From: Dyella japonica DSM 16301
GTDB taxonomy: Bacteria; Pseudomonadota; Gammaproteobacteria; Xanthomonadales; Rhodanobacteraceae
Length of the DNA: 64,000 nt
Reading direction: 5' to 3'
Assembly (NCBI RefSeq): GCF_001010355.1
Contig: NZ_JPLA01000013.1
Coordinates: 126,490-190,489, forward strand
In this document: positions 9,138-19,515 of the stretch, piece after piece
Numbering within the stretch: the stretch's first letter is position 1
Layout of the letters: each line of letters starts with the position of its first letter
Position numbers and translations under genes: made by a program
Notes under the pieces: generated by a model
What the model saw: the letters and a program-made list of their open reading frames with translations, nothing else
What the model was told of the DNA's origin: nothing
Database searches by the model: none

Positions 9138-10064
9138 ATGGCCCGCCCCATCTGGACTGGAACGCTGTCGTTCGGCCTGTTGAACGTGCCGGTATCGGTG
9201 ATGCCGGCGGAGCGGCGCGTCGACCTGCATTTTCGCATGCTCGACAGCCGCAGCAACACGCCCATCCGCTACGAGCGCGTCAACGCCGATACCGGCGAGG
9301 AAGTGCCGTGGAAGGACATCGTCAAGGCCTACGAATACAAAAAAGGCAGCTACGTGGTGCTGCGGCCGGAGGATATCAAATCCGCCTCGCCGGAAGGCCG
9401 CGAGGCGGTGGAAGTGGAGGCCTTTGTGGATGCGGCGGCGGTGGGGCCCGAGTACTACGAGAAGCCCTATGTGCTGGTGCCCGGCAAGAAAGCCGAAAAG
9501 GGTTACGTGCTGCTGCGTGAAACGCTGCGGCGCACCGGCAAGATCGGCATCGCACGCGTGGTGATCCGTACACGCGGCTATCTCTCCGCCGTGATCCCCA
9601 AGGACGACAGCCTGCTGCTGGTGCTGCTGCGCTATCCGCAGGAGCTGGTGGACGTGGACGATTACGCGCTGCCCTCGGGCAAGACGGCCAGTTATCGCAT
9701 CACCGCCAAGGAACTGCAGATGGCCGAACAACTGGTCGATTCCATGTCGGGAAAGTGGGAGCCGGGTGACTTCCGGGATGAATTCCGCGACCGCCTGCAC
9801 AAGGTGATTGAGAAACGCATGAAGTCCAAGGGCGTGGTGACGCCGGTGGAAGACGAGGCGGCAGCGCCGGAAAACGCCAGCACCAACGTGGTGGATTTCA
9901 TGTCACTGCTGCAGAAGAGCCTGGCCAGCAAGAAACGCACGCCGGCCAAGAAGGCGGCTACACGCGGCAAGGCCAAGGAGGCCACCGCGCCCCGCAAGCG
10001 AGTGGCCAAGAAGACAGCCAAGAAAGCGCCCGCCCGCAAGCGCGCGGCACGATCGACGGCCTGA
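9138..10064 (+). CDS. ku: Ku-type non-homologous end-joining protein
   Basis: The 308-residue protein opens with ARPIWTGTLSFGLLNVPV, the standard start of bacterial Ku. Residues 1 to about 250 cover the Ku core that rings double-strand ends. The last 40-50 residues are a lysine/alanine tail (AKKAA, KKTAKKAP) like those that add DNA-binding and bridging in extended bacterial Ku proteins. GAGGAG at 9125-9130 sits correctly before the ATG at 9138. Bacterial Ku works with the ligase LigD, but no ligD lies in this window, so its partner must be elsewhere. Confidence 0.95.
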   Translation: MARPIWTGTLSFGLLNVPVSVMPAERRVDLHFRMLDSRSNTPIRYERVNADTGEEVPWKDIVKAYEYKKGSYVVLRPEDIKSASPEGREAVEVEAFVDAAAVGPEYYEKPYVLVPGKKAEKGYVLLRETLRRTGKIGIARVVIRTRGYLSAVIPKDDSLLLVLLRYPQELVDVDDYALPSGKTASYRITAKELQMAEQLVDSMSGKWEPGDFRDEFRDRLHKVIEKRMKSKGVVTPVEDEAAAPENASTNVVDFMSLLQKSLASKKRTPAKKAATRGKAKEATAPRKRVAKKTAKKAPARKRAARSTA

Positions 10065-10086
10065 GCCTGCAGGCCGATTCATCCAC

Positions 10087-10248
10087 TCACGAGGATTTGG
10101 GTTTCTGTCGAGGGTTGTTTTGCGGCTCGTGCGGCGTGTTCTCGTCGGGCATGCTCTTGCCCTTGGACGGCGTGGGTTGCGGTTCGGGATAGCCCGACGT
10201 GCCCGGCGGTTGATGATGCGGGTCCTGCTCTTTCTTGCGCGTGCTCAT
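10087..10248 (-). CDS. Small Pro/Lys-rich hypothetical protein, 53 residues
   Basis: A minus-strand frame from the ATG at 10248 to a TGA at 10087-10089 encodes a hydrophilic 53-residue protein (MSTRKKEQDPHH start, NPRQKPKSS end), rich in Pro, Lys, Gln and His, with no hydrophobic stretch. GAGG lies 8 bp before the ATG. It fills an otherwise empty gap between ku and the convergent AlkB-like gene. No family recognised. The good ribosome site and low-complexity, disorder-prone composition typical of small stress proteins support it, but a chance frame cannot be excluded. Confidence 0.5.
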   Translation of the reverse strand: MSTRKKEQDPHHQPPGTSGYPEPQPTPSKGKSMPDENTPHEPQNNPRQKPKSS

Positions 10249-10347
10249 GGCCGAGGCCTCTGCATGGAATGCCTCGAGGCTGTCGCCTGGCGCTTCAAGG
10301 CGGCGTCGCGTCCACGTTAGTGCGGCGTTGCTGATTCAGCGTGACGC

Positions 10348-10932
10348 TCAGTCGCCCTTGCGGGTCCTGAATGCCAGGCTGATGCGCGGACCCAGCGGAT
10401 GGGTCTGCTTGGGAATGCCGTGGTCGTAATGCAACTGGGTTTCCCAGCTCATCAGCAACAGGCTGCCGGCCGCCAGATCCAGGTCCAAACGCCGGGGCGG
10501 CGCATGCTTCTTGCTGCGGATATGCATGCGGCGCGTCTCGCCGAGTGAGATCAGCGCGATCGGATGCCCTTCCTGCAAATCGCCCAGGCGATCGTTGTGC
10601 ATGGCGACGCTGTCGTGTTCATCGCGATAGAGATTGAGGCCGATGCTGTTGAAGTGTTCGCCGGTGCTGGCGCAAACCTGCTCCAGTGCGCTGCGCAAGG
10701 GTTCCGGCAGATCGGCGTCCTCGGCGGCGAAATGCGCGGTCAGACGCGGCACGTCGAGCTCACGTTCGTACATCATGCGACGCTGTTGCCGCCAGATCGG
10801 ACTGTCCAGCAACTGTGCATGCCATTGCGACGCCTGCTCGGCGGGGATGAGGTTTTCCTCATAGACGATCCGTCCGCTGGCGTCGTCCAGCAGGATCAGG
10901 GGGCCTTGGGCAAACAGCGAAAATTGCGTCAC
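10348..10932 (-). CDS. alkB: AlkB-like 2-oxoglutarate/Fe(II) dioxygenase
   Basis: The 194-residue protein fits the short AlkB/ALKBH2-like family that removes alkyl groups from DNA bases. The iron ligands are visible as the HND pair in AMHNDRLGD (about residue 115) and the distal His in HYDHGIPK; the 2-oxoglutarate-binding arginines fall in GPRISLAFR near the end. The N-terminal stretch PLILLDDASGRIVY matches the family's entry strand. Its neighbours (Ku upstream, H-NS-like protein downstream) fit a DNA-maintenance context. It may be co-transcribed after the nucleotidyltransferase-like gene, which ends 78 bp upstream. Confidence 0.85.
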   Translation of the reverse strand: MTQFSLFAQGPLILLDDASGRIVYEENLIPAEQASQWHAQLLDSPIWRQQRRMMYERELDVPRLTAHFAAEDADLPEPLRSALEQVCASTGEHFNSIGLNLYRDEHDSVAMHNDRLGDLQEGHPIALISLGETRRMHIRSKKHAPPRRLDLDLAAGSLLLMSWETQLHYDHGIPKQTHPLGPRISLAFRTRKGD

Positions 10933-11010
10933 GGGTGGGCAGGGCGTAGGGCTTGGGATCGGCCTGAAGATGGGGGCGATCAGGCTGAAATCGAGAGGGC
11001 CGTCCGGCCC

Positions 11011-11658
11011 TCAAAAGGCTCCGTCTTCCGTGGGTGGCTTGGTCTGCTGGCTCGGCCATGCGCCGCCTTCGTCCGGGTCGTCGGTATCGAGGAAGGCTTC
11101 GGGCAGGTCGAAGGCGTCGACTTGCGCGGCGTATTTCTGCAGCAGGGACTGTGCGCCGGTCGCGGCGTGCAGCGTGGCGAGCTCCTGCGCATAGGCAATC
11201 GGGAAAATGCATGGCAGGCGCAGCGTGCGCTGCCGGCCACAGGCGAGGATGCGGTCCGGTTTGGCGGCGTGCGCGGCGAGCATTTTTTCCATATGGCCGA
11301 CGCGGATCGAGGCCTGGTTGGCCAGCAGCACCATCAACGCACGCAGCGGCTGTGCGCTGGCCAGCAACGCTTTCACGCCCTCGGCCAGCGAGCTGCCTGC
11401 GCCATCGGCCGATGCCGGGTTTTCGACCGGGACGATATCCAGATTGTTGAGGCAGTCGATCACGCCGTCGCCTTGCGCACCAACCACGACCACCACGGGC
11501 TGCAGGCGCGCGGCCAGCGCATCGCGCGCGACGCGCCGCACGGTGGGCTCGCCATCGATGGCGATCACCTGCCTGAGTGCAGCAAGTCGGCTGGCGCTGT
11601 CGGCTGCCAGGATGATGCCGCCCACGCGCAGCTGGCGATGGTTCATGGCGCTGTTCAT
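11011..11658 (-). CDS. MobA/MocA-like nucleotidyltransferase-fold protein with a degenerate signature
   Basis: From the ATG at 11658 this is 215 residues; an ATG at 11646 and a TTG at 11697 are alternatives, and none has a strong ribosome site. The start of the fold reads GGIILAADSASRL, resembling the LAAGxSxRxG nucleotide-binding loop of MobA/MocA enzymes but with Asp in place of the last Gly of LAAG and without the following Gly and Lys. A second family block (ASADGAGSSLAEGVK) is well kept, as in MocA-type molybdopterin cytidylyltransferases. It may have an altered nucleotide specificity or be inactive. No molybdenum-enzyme genes are nearby. Confidence 0.6.
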   Translation of the reverse strand: MNSAMNHRQLRVGGIILAADSASRLAALRQVIAIDGEPTVRRVARDALAARLQPVVVVVGAQGDGVIDCLNNLDIVPVENPASADGAGSSLAEGVKALLASAQPLRALMVLLANQASIRVGHMEKMLAAHAAKPDRILACGRQRTLRLPCIFPIAYAQELATLHAATGAQSLLQKYAAQVDAFDLPEAFLDTDDPDEGGAWPSQQTKPPTEDGAF

Positions 11659-11815
11659 GTGCAGAGTCAGCGACGGATCGTGTGGAGATTGTGTCAACGC
11701 CGCAGTGACCTGGTCGACGACCGATGCCGCGGCGTGTACGAATCAGACGCGTCGATGGGGCCATGCGCCGTTCAATGTCATAGACTGGGCGTGAACCCAC
11801 TACGCAGGTATATCG

Positions 11816-12262
11816 ATGGCTATTGATCTAAAGAACCTTACGCCCAAAGAACTGCAGGCTCTCATTGCCAACGCGAGCGCCCATATGCAGGAGGCACGGG
11901 TGGCCCACGTGCGGGCCATCAAGGAAAAGATCGATGCCCTGTTGAGCCATGCGGGCCTGAGCCTGGACGATATCTATCCCTCGCGCGGCAAGAAGGTCGC
12001 GGGCAAGAAGGGCAAGACCGGCTCGGTGGCGCCGAAGTATCGCGACCCGTCCGATCCGTCGGTAACCTGGTCCGGACGCGGACGCCAGCCGATCTGGTTC
12101 GTGCAGGCGCTCAAGCGTCGCGGCGTGACGGAAGCGGATCTGCTGATCGACGGTGGCGCCGCCAAGGCCGCCCAGCCCAAACGCGCGAAGGCCGCGAAAA
12201 AGACCGCGAAAAAGGCGGTCAAGCGCGCGGTGCGCAAGACGGCTGGCCGGAAGAAAGCCTAA
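11816..12262 (+). CDS. H-NS-family nucleoid protein with Lys/Ala-rich C-terminal tail
   Basis: The 148-residue protein has a helical N-terminal oligomerisation region (1-55) and a C-terminal H-NS DNA-binding motif around residues 72-100 (KYRDPSD, WSGRGRQPIWF), which contains the RGRxP minor-groove hook. After it comes an unusual tail of about 35 residues with repeated AKKA/AKKT/KRA units, like histone H1 tails and like the tail of the Ku protein 2 kb upstream. H-NS proteins silence AT-rich, horizontally acquired DNA. The family call is secure; the effect of the tail is inferred. Confidence 0.9.
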   Translation: MAIDLKNLTPKELQALIANASAHMQEARVAHVRAIKEKIDALLSHAGLSLDDIYPSRGKKVAGKKGKTGSVAPKYRDPSDPSVTWSGRGRQPIWFVQALKRRGVTEADLLIDGGAAKAAQPKRAKAAKKTAKKAVKRAVRKTAGRKKA

Positions 12263-12279
12263 GACGGACTGAACGCGTT

Positions 12280-12308
12280 GCGGTGGTCGTCGGCCTGACG
12301 GCCACCGC
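12280..12308. terminator. Bidirectional terminator-like hairpin after the H-NS-like gene
   Basis: A 12-bp stem with one mismatch (GCGGTGGTCGTC at 12280-12291 against GACGGCCACCGC at 12297-12308) and a 5-nt loop lies between the H-NS-like gene and the convergent membrane-protein gene. There is no U-run, so it may act weakly or in both directions. Confidence 0.5.
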
Positions 12309-12322
12309 CGCGCGATGCCTGC

Positions 12323-12622
12323 TCAGGTCAGCATGACCGCGAGCGCAAACGTGATGGCCCAGAGCGCGAGCTGCAGGGCCAGCGTGGGCAGGATCTGCCG
12401 GACGCGTCGACTTCCGGGCGCGGCAAACCAGAACATGATGGGAATCTGCCCGAACATCAGCAGCTGGGCGATGTGATCGGCCAGGTCGTTGACGTGGTGC
12501 GCGTGCAGGCCGTACCTCAGCAGCTCGGACGCGATCATCAGCAAGACCGCGAGCGACATCAGCAGCGGCACGGCGCCATCCCATGCGCGCAACGGCTCAA
12601 TGGCTGTGTGTTTGCTGGCCAT
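12323..12622 (-). CDS. Small three-helix membrane protein of unknown function
   Basis: From the ATG at 12622 (AGAGAG about 8 bp upstream) the protein has 99 residues, with hydrophobic segments near 17-38, 46-66 and 76-98 separated by short charged turns. No family is recognised. It is convergent to the H-NS-like gene and diverges from katG across a 320-bp gap. The consistent membrane-helix pattern and ribosome site make it a likely real gene. Confidence 0.6.
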   Translation of the reverse strand: MASKHTAIEPLRAWDGAVPLLMSLAVLLMIASELLRYGLHAHHVNDLADHIAQLLMFGQIPIMFWFAAPGSRRVRQILPTLALQLALWAITFALAVMLT

Positions 12623-15204
<2,582 letters not shown>

Positions 15205-15213
15205 TCGATGCCG

Positions 15214-15242
15214 CGCCACGCCGGGTGTTCCCCGGCGTGGCG
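15214..15242. terminator. Strong bidirectional hairpin between katG and the tehA-like gene
   Basis: A perfect 12-bp stem (CGCCACGCCGGG at 15214-15225, CCCGGCGTGGCG at 15231-15242) closes a 5-nt loop. It sits exactly between two convergent genes, 9 bp after the katG stop and 6 bp before the stop of the membrane protein on the other strand. There is no long U-tract. Confidence 0.7.
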
Positions 15243-15247
15243 TTGGC

Positions 15248-16237
15248 TTATGGCGCAGCAGGCGCCGGCGGTGTCGCTGCGGCCACCGGTGGTATCAAGC
15301 GACCCCGGGCAAGCAGGTTCAGTGTCGCCACGGACATCACCAGGATGATCAGGTTCGCGATGACGAACAGATAGGGTGCGAGCAGCGCGAGCGGCCCGGT
15401 TTCCCCGCGTTCGATCAGGCGCAGCGGCGCGGCCGCAAGGGCCGTGACGCCGAAGGTGAAGGCCCAGTAGCCGGCCGAAAACGGCTGCGCGCGGATCCAC
15501 GGCAGCAGGCGGAGCAGGATCAGGGCTTGCAGCAAGCCATAGCCGAGCATCGCATGCACGAACAGGTCCGGCGGGCCGCTGCTCAGGCTCAGATACGCGA
15601 TGGCGCCCACGGTCGGCGGCGCCAGCTGGATGCCCAAGGTGGGACGAATCGGCAGCGGTAATGCATCGGCGGTGTAGAGCCGGTGGATCAGCACCGATTC
15701 GATCGCCAGCCAGGAAAACAGGCCCGCACCGAAGGCAAGCTCACCCCATTGTGGATAGCCCAGGGTGGACGCGATCGCCGCGGTGACGAAGGAGCCTGCC
15801 ACCGTGGGCAGATAGAGCACGGCTGTGGTGTGGCTCGTGTCGCGTCCGCCTTGCCAGAGTCCGCCGGTACGCCATGCGGCGAATGCGATCGTATAGACCA
15901 CGCCCAGCACGAACAGGCCAAGCGCGAAGCCGCGCGAATAGGGCAGGGCAGCGCCCGCCACCAGCATACCGGTGACTCCGATCAGGCCGACGAAACAGCA
16001 TTGGATGGGGTGGCCCAACTCGCCCTTGGCGTGCTGGCTGGCGTAAATCCATTTGGCCACATAGAAGGCCACCAGGGTGATCCATACCAGGGCGGCCAGT
16101 AGCAGCAGCGACTCGCCAACCACGGCCGGCAACTGCCATACCCGATGGGCGACGCGCCAGGCATTACCCAGTCCGGCCAGGCCAAGCACGATGCCGAAGA
16201 AGCTTGCGGGAACCAGCGGGAGCTGCAGACGTGTCAT
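15248..16237 (-). CDS. tehA: TehA/SLAC1-type anion channel (TDT family)
   Basis: The 329-residue protein begins with LPLVPASFFGIVLGLAGLGNAW, the usual opening of TehA-type proteins of the tellurite-resistance/dicarboxylate transporter family, and has about ten hydrophobic helices. The family includes plant SLAC1 anion channels; bacterial TehA overexpression gives tellurite resistance. The Pro/Ala-rich C-terminal tail is not conserved. It is divergent from the thiolase gene across a 138-bp gap that holds an AT-rich palindrome. The natural substrate cannot be told from sequence. Confidence 0.82.
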   Translation of the reverse strand: MTRLQLPLVPASFFGIVLGLAGLGNAWRVAHRVWQLPAVVGESLLLLAALVWITLVAFYVAKWIYASQHAKGELGHPIQCCFVGLIGVTGMLVAGAALPYSRGFALGLFVLGVVYTIAFAAWRTGGLWQGGRDTSHTTAVLYLPTVAGSFVTAAIASTLGYPQWGELAFGAGLFSWLAIESVLIHRLYTADALPLPIRPTLGIQLAPPTVGAIAYLSLSSGPPDLFVHAMLGYGLLQALILLRLLPWIRAQPFSAGYWAFTFGVTALAAAPLRLIERGETGPLALLAPYLFVIANLIILVMSVATLNLLARGRLIPPVAAATPPAPAAP

Positions 16238-16318
16238 GTCGGGGCGCTCGTTGGATGGGCTTGCAGGATAGCGCTGCGCGCGTCGAGCGAAACGCCCGAC
16301 TGCTCCGCCCTTAACTTG

Positions 16319-16338
16319 TATATGACACTAATCATATA
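16319..16338. promoter_or_regulatory. Palindromic operator candidate between tehA-like and thiolase genes
   Basis: Perfect 7-bp arms (TATATGA at 16319-16325, TCATATA at 16332-16338) are separated by 6 bp in an AT-rich patch of a GC-rich genome. A possible -35/-10 pair (TTAACT at 16311-16316, TATAAC at 16335-16340, 18-bp spacing) overlaps it, as expected for a repressor site on the thiolase promoter. Confidence 0.55.
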
Positions 16339-16375
16339 ACAATCTGGATACCAGAAACTCGATTACGGACCCACC

Positions 16376-17566
16376 ATGCTCACCGCCGACCCCGTCGTTA
16401 TCGTCGCCGCCGCCCGTACGCCGCTGGGGCGTTTCCAGGGAGCTTTATCCGGTCTTGCCGGTCATGCGCTGGGCAGCATCGCCATGCGCGCCGCCATCTC
16501 CCGTTCGGGCGTTGCGCCAGACATCATTGACGAAGTGCTGATGGGTTGCGTGCTGCCGGCCGGGCAGCGGCAGGCGCCGGCGCGCCAGGCAGCCTGGGGT
16601 GCGGGCCTGCCGCGCGAGGTAGGCGCCACCACCATCAACAAGGTCTGCGGCTCGGGCATGAAGGCGGCCATGCTGGCGCACGACCTGCTCGCTGCCGGCT
16701 CGGCGCGGGTGGTCATGGCCGGCGGCATGGAGTCGATGACGAACGCGCCCTACCTGCTGTCCAAGGCCAGGGGCGGCTATCGCGTCGGTCACGAGCAGAT
16801 CTTCGACCACATGATGCTCGATGGTCTGGAGGACGCCTATGAGCAGGGCCGTCCGATGGGCGACTTCGGCGAAATGGCCGCCGAGCGCTACGGCTTCGAT
16901 CGCGCCGCCCAGGATGCCTGGGCCATCGAGACCCTGCAGCGCGCGCAGGCCGCGGCACGCGAGCAGGCCTTTGCCGATGAAATCGCGCCGATCGAACTGC
17001 ACGACCGCACGGGTACCAGCGTGTTCCAGGACGACGAACACCCACAGCGTGTCTCCGTCGAAAAGATTCCCGCCTTGAAGCCCGCCTTTCGGGAAAACGG
17101 CAGCATCACCGCCGCCAGTGCCTCGGCCAATGCCGATGGCGCGGCCGCCTTGCTGATGACGCGGCGTTCGATCGCCGAGCAGCAGGGTTGGCCCGTGCTG
17201 GCCATCGTGAAAGGCCACGCCACGCATTCGCACGAGCCCGCGTGGTACACCACCGCGCCGGTGCCGGCGATCCGCAAGTTGCTGGCGAGCCTGGACTGGT
17301 CGATCGACAGCGTGGACCTGTTCGAAATCAACGAAGCCTTTGCCGTGGTGCCGATGATTGCCGCCAAGGAGCTGGGCATCCCGCGCGACAAGATCAATGT
17401 CCACGGTGGCGCGTGTGCCCTGGGCCACCCGATTGGCGCCACCGGGGCGCGTTTGCTGGTGACCCTGGTGCACGCGTTGCGGCGCGCGAAGCTGCAGCGA
17501 GGGGTGGCCGCGCTCTGCATCGGCGGCGGGGAAGCCACGGCGGTGGCGCTGGAGCTGCCCGTCTGA
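16376..17566 (+). CDS. Acetyl-CoA acetyltransferase (thiolase)
   Basis: The 396-residue length is standard for thiolase. The nucleophile Cys91 lies in NKVCGSGMKA, the second catalytic block is GGACALGHPIGATGAR with the active histidine, and the C-terminal block is CIGGGEATAVALE with the acid/base cysteine. It condenses or cleaves acetoacetyl-CoA-type substrates. It could be a biosynthetic (AtoB/PhaA-like) or degradative enzyme; the single-gene context without a partner dehydrogenase does not decide. An operator-like palindrome precedes the gene. Confidence 0.92.
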   Translation: MLTADPVVIVAAARTPLGRFQGALSGLAGHALGSIAMRAAISRSGVAPDIIDEVLMGCVLPAGQRQAPARQAAWGAGLPREVGATTINKVCGSGMKAAMLAHDLLAAGSARVVMAGGMESMTNAPYLLSKARGGYRVGHEQIFDHMMLDGLEDAYEQGRPMGDFGEMAAERYGFDRAAQDAWAIETLQRAQAAAREQAFADEIAPIELHDRTGTSVFQDDEHPQRVSVEKIPALKPAFRENGSITAASASANADGAAALLMTRRSIAEQQGWPVLAIVKGHATHSHEPAWYTTAPVPAIRKLLASLDWSIDSVDLFEINEAFAVVPMIAAKELGIPRDKINVHGGACALGHPIGATGARLLVTLVHALRRAKLQRGVAALCIGGGEATAVALELPV

Positions 17567-17603
17567 GGCGCGTGCAGGCCGAGCGCTGGCGCGGCGTCGC
17601 GGG

Positions 17604-17627
17604 CGAGATGAAAACTCTTTCATCTCG
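17604..17627. promoter_or_regulatory. Perfect 10-bp stem-loop between thiolase and peroxiredoxin genes
   Basis: CGAGATGAAA (17604-17613) and TTTCATCTCG (17618-17627) form a perfect inverted repeat around ACTC. It is 38 bp after the thiolase stop and about 130 bp before the peroxiredoxin start. It has no U-tract after it, so either a terminator or an operator for the peroxiredoxin is possible. Confidence 0.55.
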
Positions 17628-17757
17628 AACCGTGACACGAGCGGATTGCCCCATGTTGGAGCAAGATGGCAACCTTCCCGCGCACAACGGGTACTAACCG
17701 CGGACGCTTGCGGCTTACCCGGCCAGGCTTCCCTCTCCACCACAAGGGCTCCACGCC

Positions 17758-18360
17758 ATGAAACACGTTCTTGTCCGTTCGCTCGCCATCACCGCCCTGA
17801 CCCTGGCGACGTCAGCCTTTGCAGCCGCCGGCCAGGGCGACACCGCGCCCAGCTTCAACGCTCCGGCCAGCAAGGCGGGCAAGACCATCTCCTTCTCGCT
17901 GGCCGACGCCCTGAAGACGGGTCCGGTGGTCGTCTACTTCTTCCCCTCGGCCTATACCGGCGGCTGCGATATCGAGGCGCATGAGTTTGCGCAGGAGACG
18001 GAGAAGTTCAAGGCCGCCGGTGCCACCGTGATCGGCGTCTCCGAGGACAGCATCCAGCGCCTCAATACCTTCTCCTCCGATCCCAACTACTGCGCCGGCA
18101 AGTTTGCGGTGGCTTCCGATCCCGACGGCAAGATCGCCCAGTCCTATGGCCTGAAGGTCTCCGCCGCCGATCCCAAGGCGGTCGACGTGCGCGGCGTGGC
18201 CATCGATCACGGCTTCATCGAACGCACCACCTTCGTGATCGGAAGCGACGGCAAGATCGCTGCCGTGCTTTCCTCGGAAACCGACCACCTGCATCCCAAG
18301 GATCACGTGAGCAAGTCGCTCAGCGTGGTCGAGCAGATGAAGAGCCCGAAGGCGCCGTAA
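17758..18360 (+). CDS. Secreted/periplasmic AhpC/TSA-family peroxiredoxin
   Basis: The 200-residue protein starts with a signal peptide (about 1-22, ending SAFA-A) and continues with a thioredoxin-fold peroxiredoxin. The peroxidatic motif is FFPSAYTGGC, giving the PxxxTxxC pattern. Another cysteine in DPNYCAGK might resolve it. By family it reduces peroxides in the periplasm. Its closeness to katG fits an oxidative-stress group, although the genes are separately transcribed. A hairpin after the stop ends the unit. Confidence 0.88.
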   Translation: MKHVLVRSLAITALTLATSAFAAAGQGDTAPSFNAPASKAGKTISFSLADALKTGPVVVYFFPSAYTGGCDIEAHEFAQETEKFKAAGATVIGVSEDSIQRLNTFSSDPNYCAGKFAVASDPDGKIAQSYGLKVSAADPKAVDVRGVAIDHGFIERTTFVIGSDGKIAAVLSSETDHLHPKDHVSKSLSVVEQMKSPKAP

Positions 18361-18368
18361 TCGCGACG

Positions 18369-18392
18369 GGTGCGCGGCGGCTGCCGCGCACC
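18369..18392. terminator. Terminator-like hairpin between peroxiredoxin and FixJ-type regulator genes
   Basis: A perfect 10-bp stem (GGTGCGCGGC at 18369-18378, GCCGCGCACC at 18383-18392) with loop GGCT sits between two convergent genes. It has no U-run, so termination is likely but not certain. Confidence 0.6.
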
Positions 18393-18407
18393 TCGCCCCG
18401 TAGGGTT

Positions 18408-19112
18408 TCAACCGGCCACGGCCGCAGGCGGGAAGGCGAGCCGCTTTTCCGGTGGCGCAAGCTGGCAGCGCGCGGCCATGGTCACCAGTTCGGCCAGCGA
18501 GCCTGCTTGCATCTTGCGCATCGCCTGGCCCCGATGGGCTTTCACGGTGATCTCGCTGATGCCCAGTTCCCAGGCGACCTGCTTGTTGAGCAGGCCCGCC
18601 ACCACCAGCGCCATCACCTCGCGCTCGCGCCGGCTCAGTGAGGCGTAGCGATCTTCGAGCTCGCGTTGTTGGGCGGCCTGCTCAAGCGCATGCTGGCTAC
18701 GCTCGATGGCGTTGGGTATCGCGCGCAAGAGCACGCCGTGGTCGAACGGCTTGGTGAGGAATTCGATCGCGCCAGCCTTCATGGCCTGGACCGTGGTGGG
18801 GACGTCGCCATGGCCGGTGATGAAGATGATAGGCAGATGACCGCATTCGACGGCTATGCGTTTCTGCAGGTCCAGTCCGCTGAGCCCTGGCAGCGCGAGA
18901 TCCAGGACCAGGCAGCCGGGCAACAGCACCGGTGGGCGATTCAGGAAGTCCGCGGCCGTAGCAAACGTCTCCACCTGCCAACCCTCGAAGCGGATCAGCG
19001 CATCGAGTGATTCACGTACCGAAAGATCGTCGTCCACGATGTAGACGGTGGGCGCAGCGGGCGTGTCGCTGCCGGGTTTGGCTTGATGGTCCAACTCATT
19101 CAACCAACGCAT
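18408..19112 (-). CDS. FixJ/NarL-type response regulator (REC-LuxR HTH)
   Basis: The ATG at 19112 follows GGAG at good spacing and gives 234 residues; a longer TTG version would run into the upstream receiver gene. The N-terminal receiver has VYIVDDDLSV and phosphoacceptor CLVLDLALPG, with the conserved lysine in FLTKPFD. A LuxR-type HTH follows (SLSRREREVMALV, ISEITVKAHR). This is the DNA-binding output of the operon with the upstream kinase and single receiver. It is closely similar along its whole length to the regulator at 36833-37525. Confidence 0.9.
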   Translation of the reverse strand: MRWLNELDHQAKPGSDTPAAPTVYIVDDDLSVRESLDALIRFEGWQVETFATAADFLNRPPVLLPGCLVLDLALPGLSGLDLQKRIAVECGHLPIIFITGHGDVPTTVQAMKAGAIEFLTKPFDHGVLLRAIPNAIERSQHALEQAAQQRELEDRYASLSRREREVMALVVAGLLNKQVAWELGISEITVKAHRGQAMRKMQAGSLAELVTMAARCQLAPPEKRLAFPPAAVAG

Positions 19113-19149
19113 GACGGTCTCCACGCAGAGGGCACCTTCGGTGTCCGCT

Positions 19150-19515
19150 TCATTGAAAGGCGGTGTTGAGTGCGGCAAGCAGCACCGACTCGCTGAATGG
19201 CTTGAACAGGCAATCGACCGCGCCGCGCTTGAGCGCCAGCGCCCGTATGGTTTCGTCGCGGCTGGCGGTGATGAAGACGATGGGGATATCGCGTCCGCTT
19301 TGGGCCAGCACCTGCTGCAATTCCAGTCCCGACATGCCCGGCATGGCCATGTCCAGAATCAGGCACCGCGCGGCGCCGATGCAGTCCGAATTGAGGAAGG
19401 CCTCCGCCGATGGGAAGGCCCGCACCGAGTAGCCAAATTCCATCAGCAGGTCGGGCAACGATTCGCGCACGGATTCGTCGTCGTCCACCACGGTGACCAG
19501 GGGGCCTGCGGTCAC
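19150..19515 (-). CDS. Single-domain response regulator (receiver only)
   Basis: The GTG at 19515 overlaps the kinase stop in the form GTGA, giving a 121-residue receiver. It has the acidic pair in VTVVDDDESV, the phosphoacceptor in CLILDMAMPG, a Thr/Ser in FITAS and the lysine in CLFKPF, so all receiver residues are present. With no output domain it probably acts as a phosphate sink or shuttle between the kinase and the FixJ-type regulator, or as an allosteric partner. It ends 37 bp before the regulator's chosen start. Confidence 0.85.
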   Translation of the reverse strand: MTAGPLVTVVDDDESVRESLPDLLMEFGYSVRAFPSAEAFLNSDCIGAARCLILDMAMPGMSGLELQQVLAQSGRDIPIVFITASRDETIRALALKRGAVDCLFKPFSESVLLAALNTAFQ

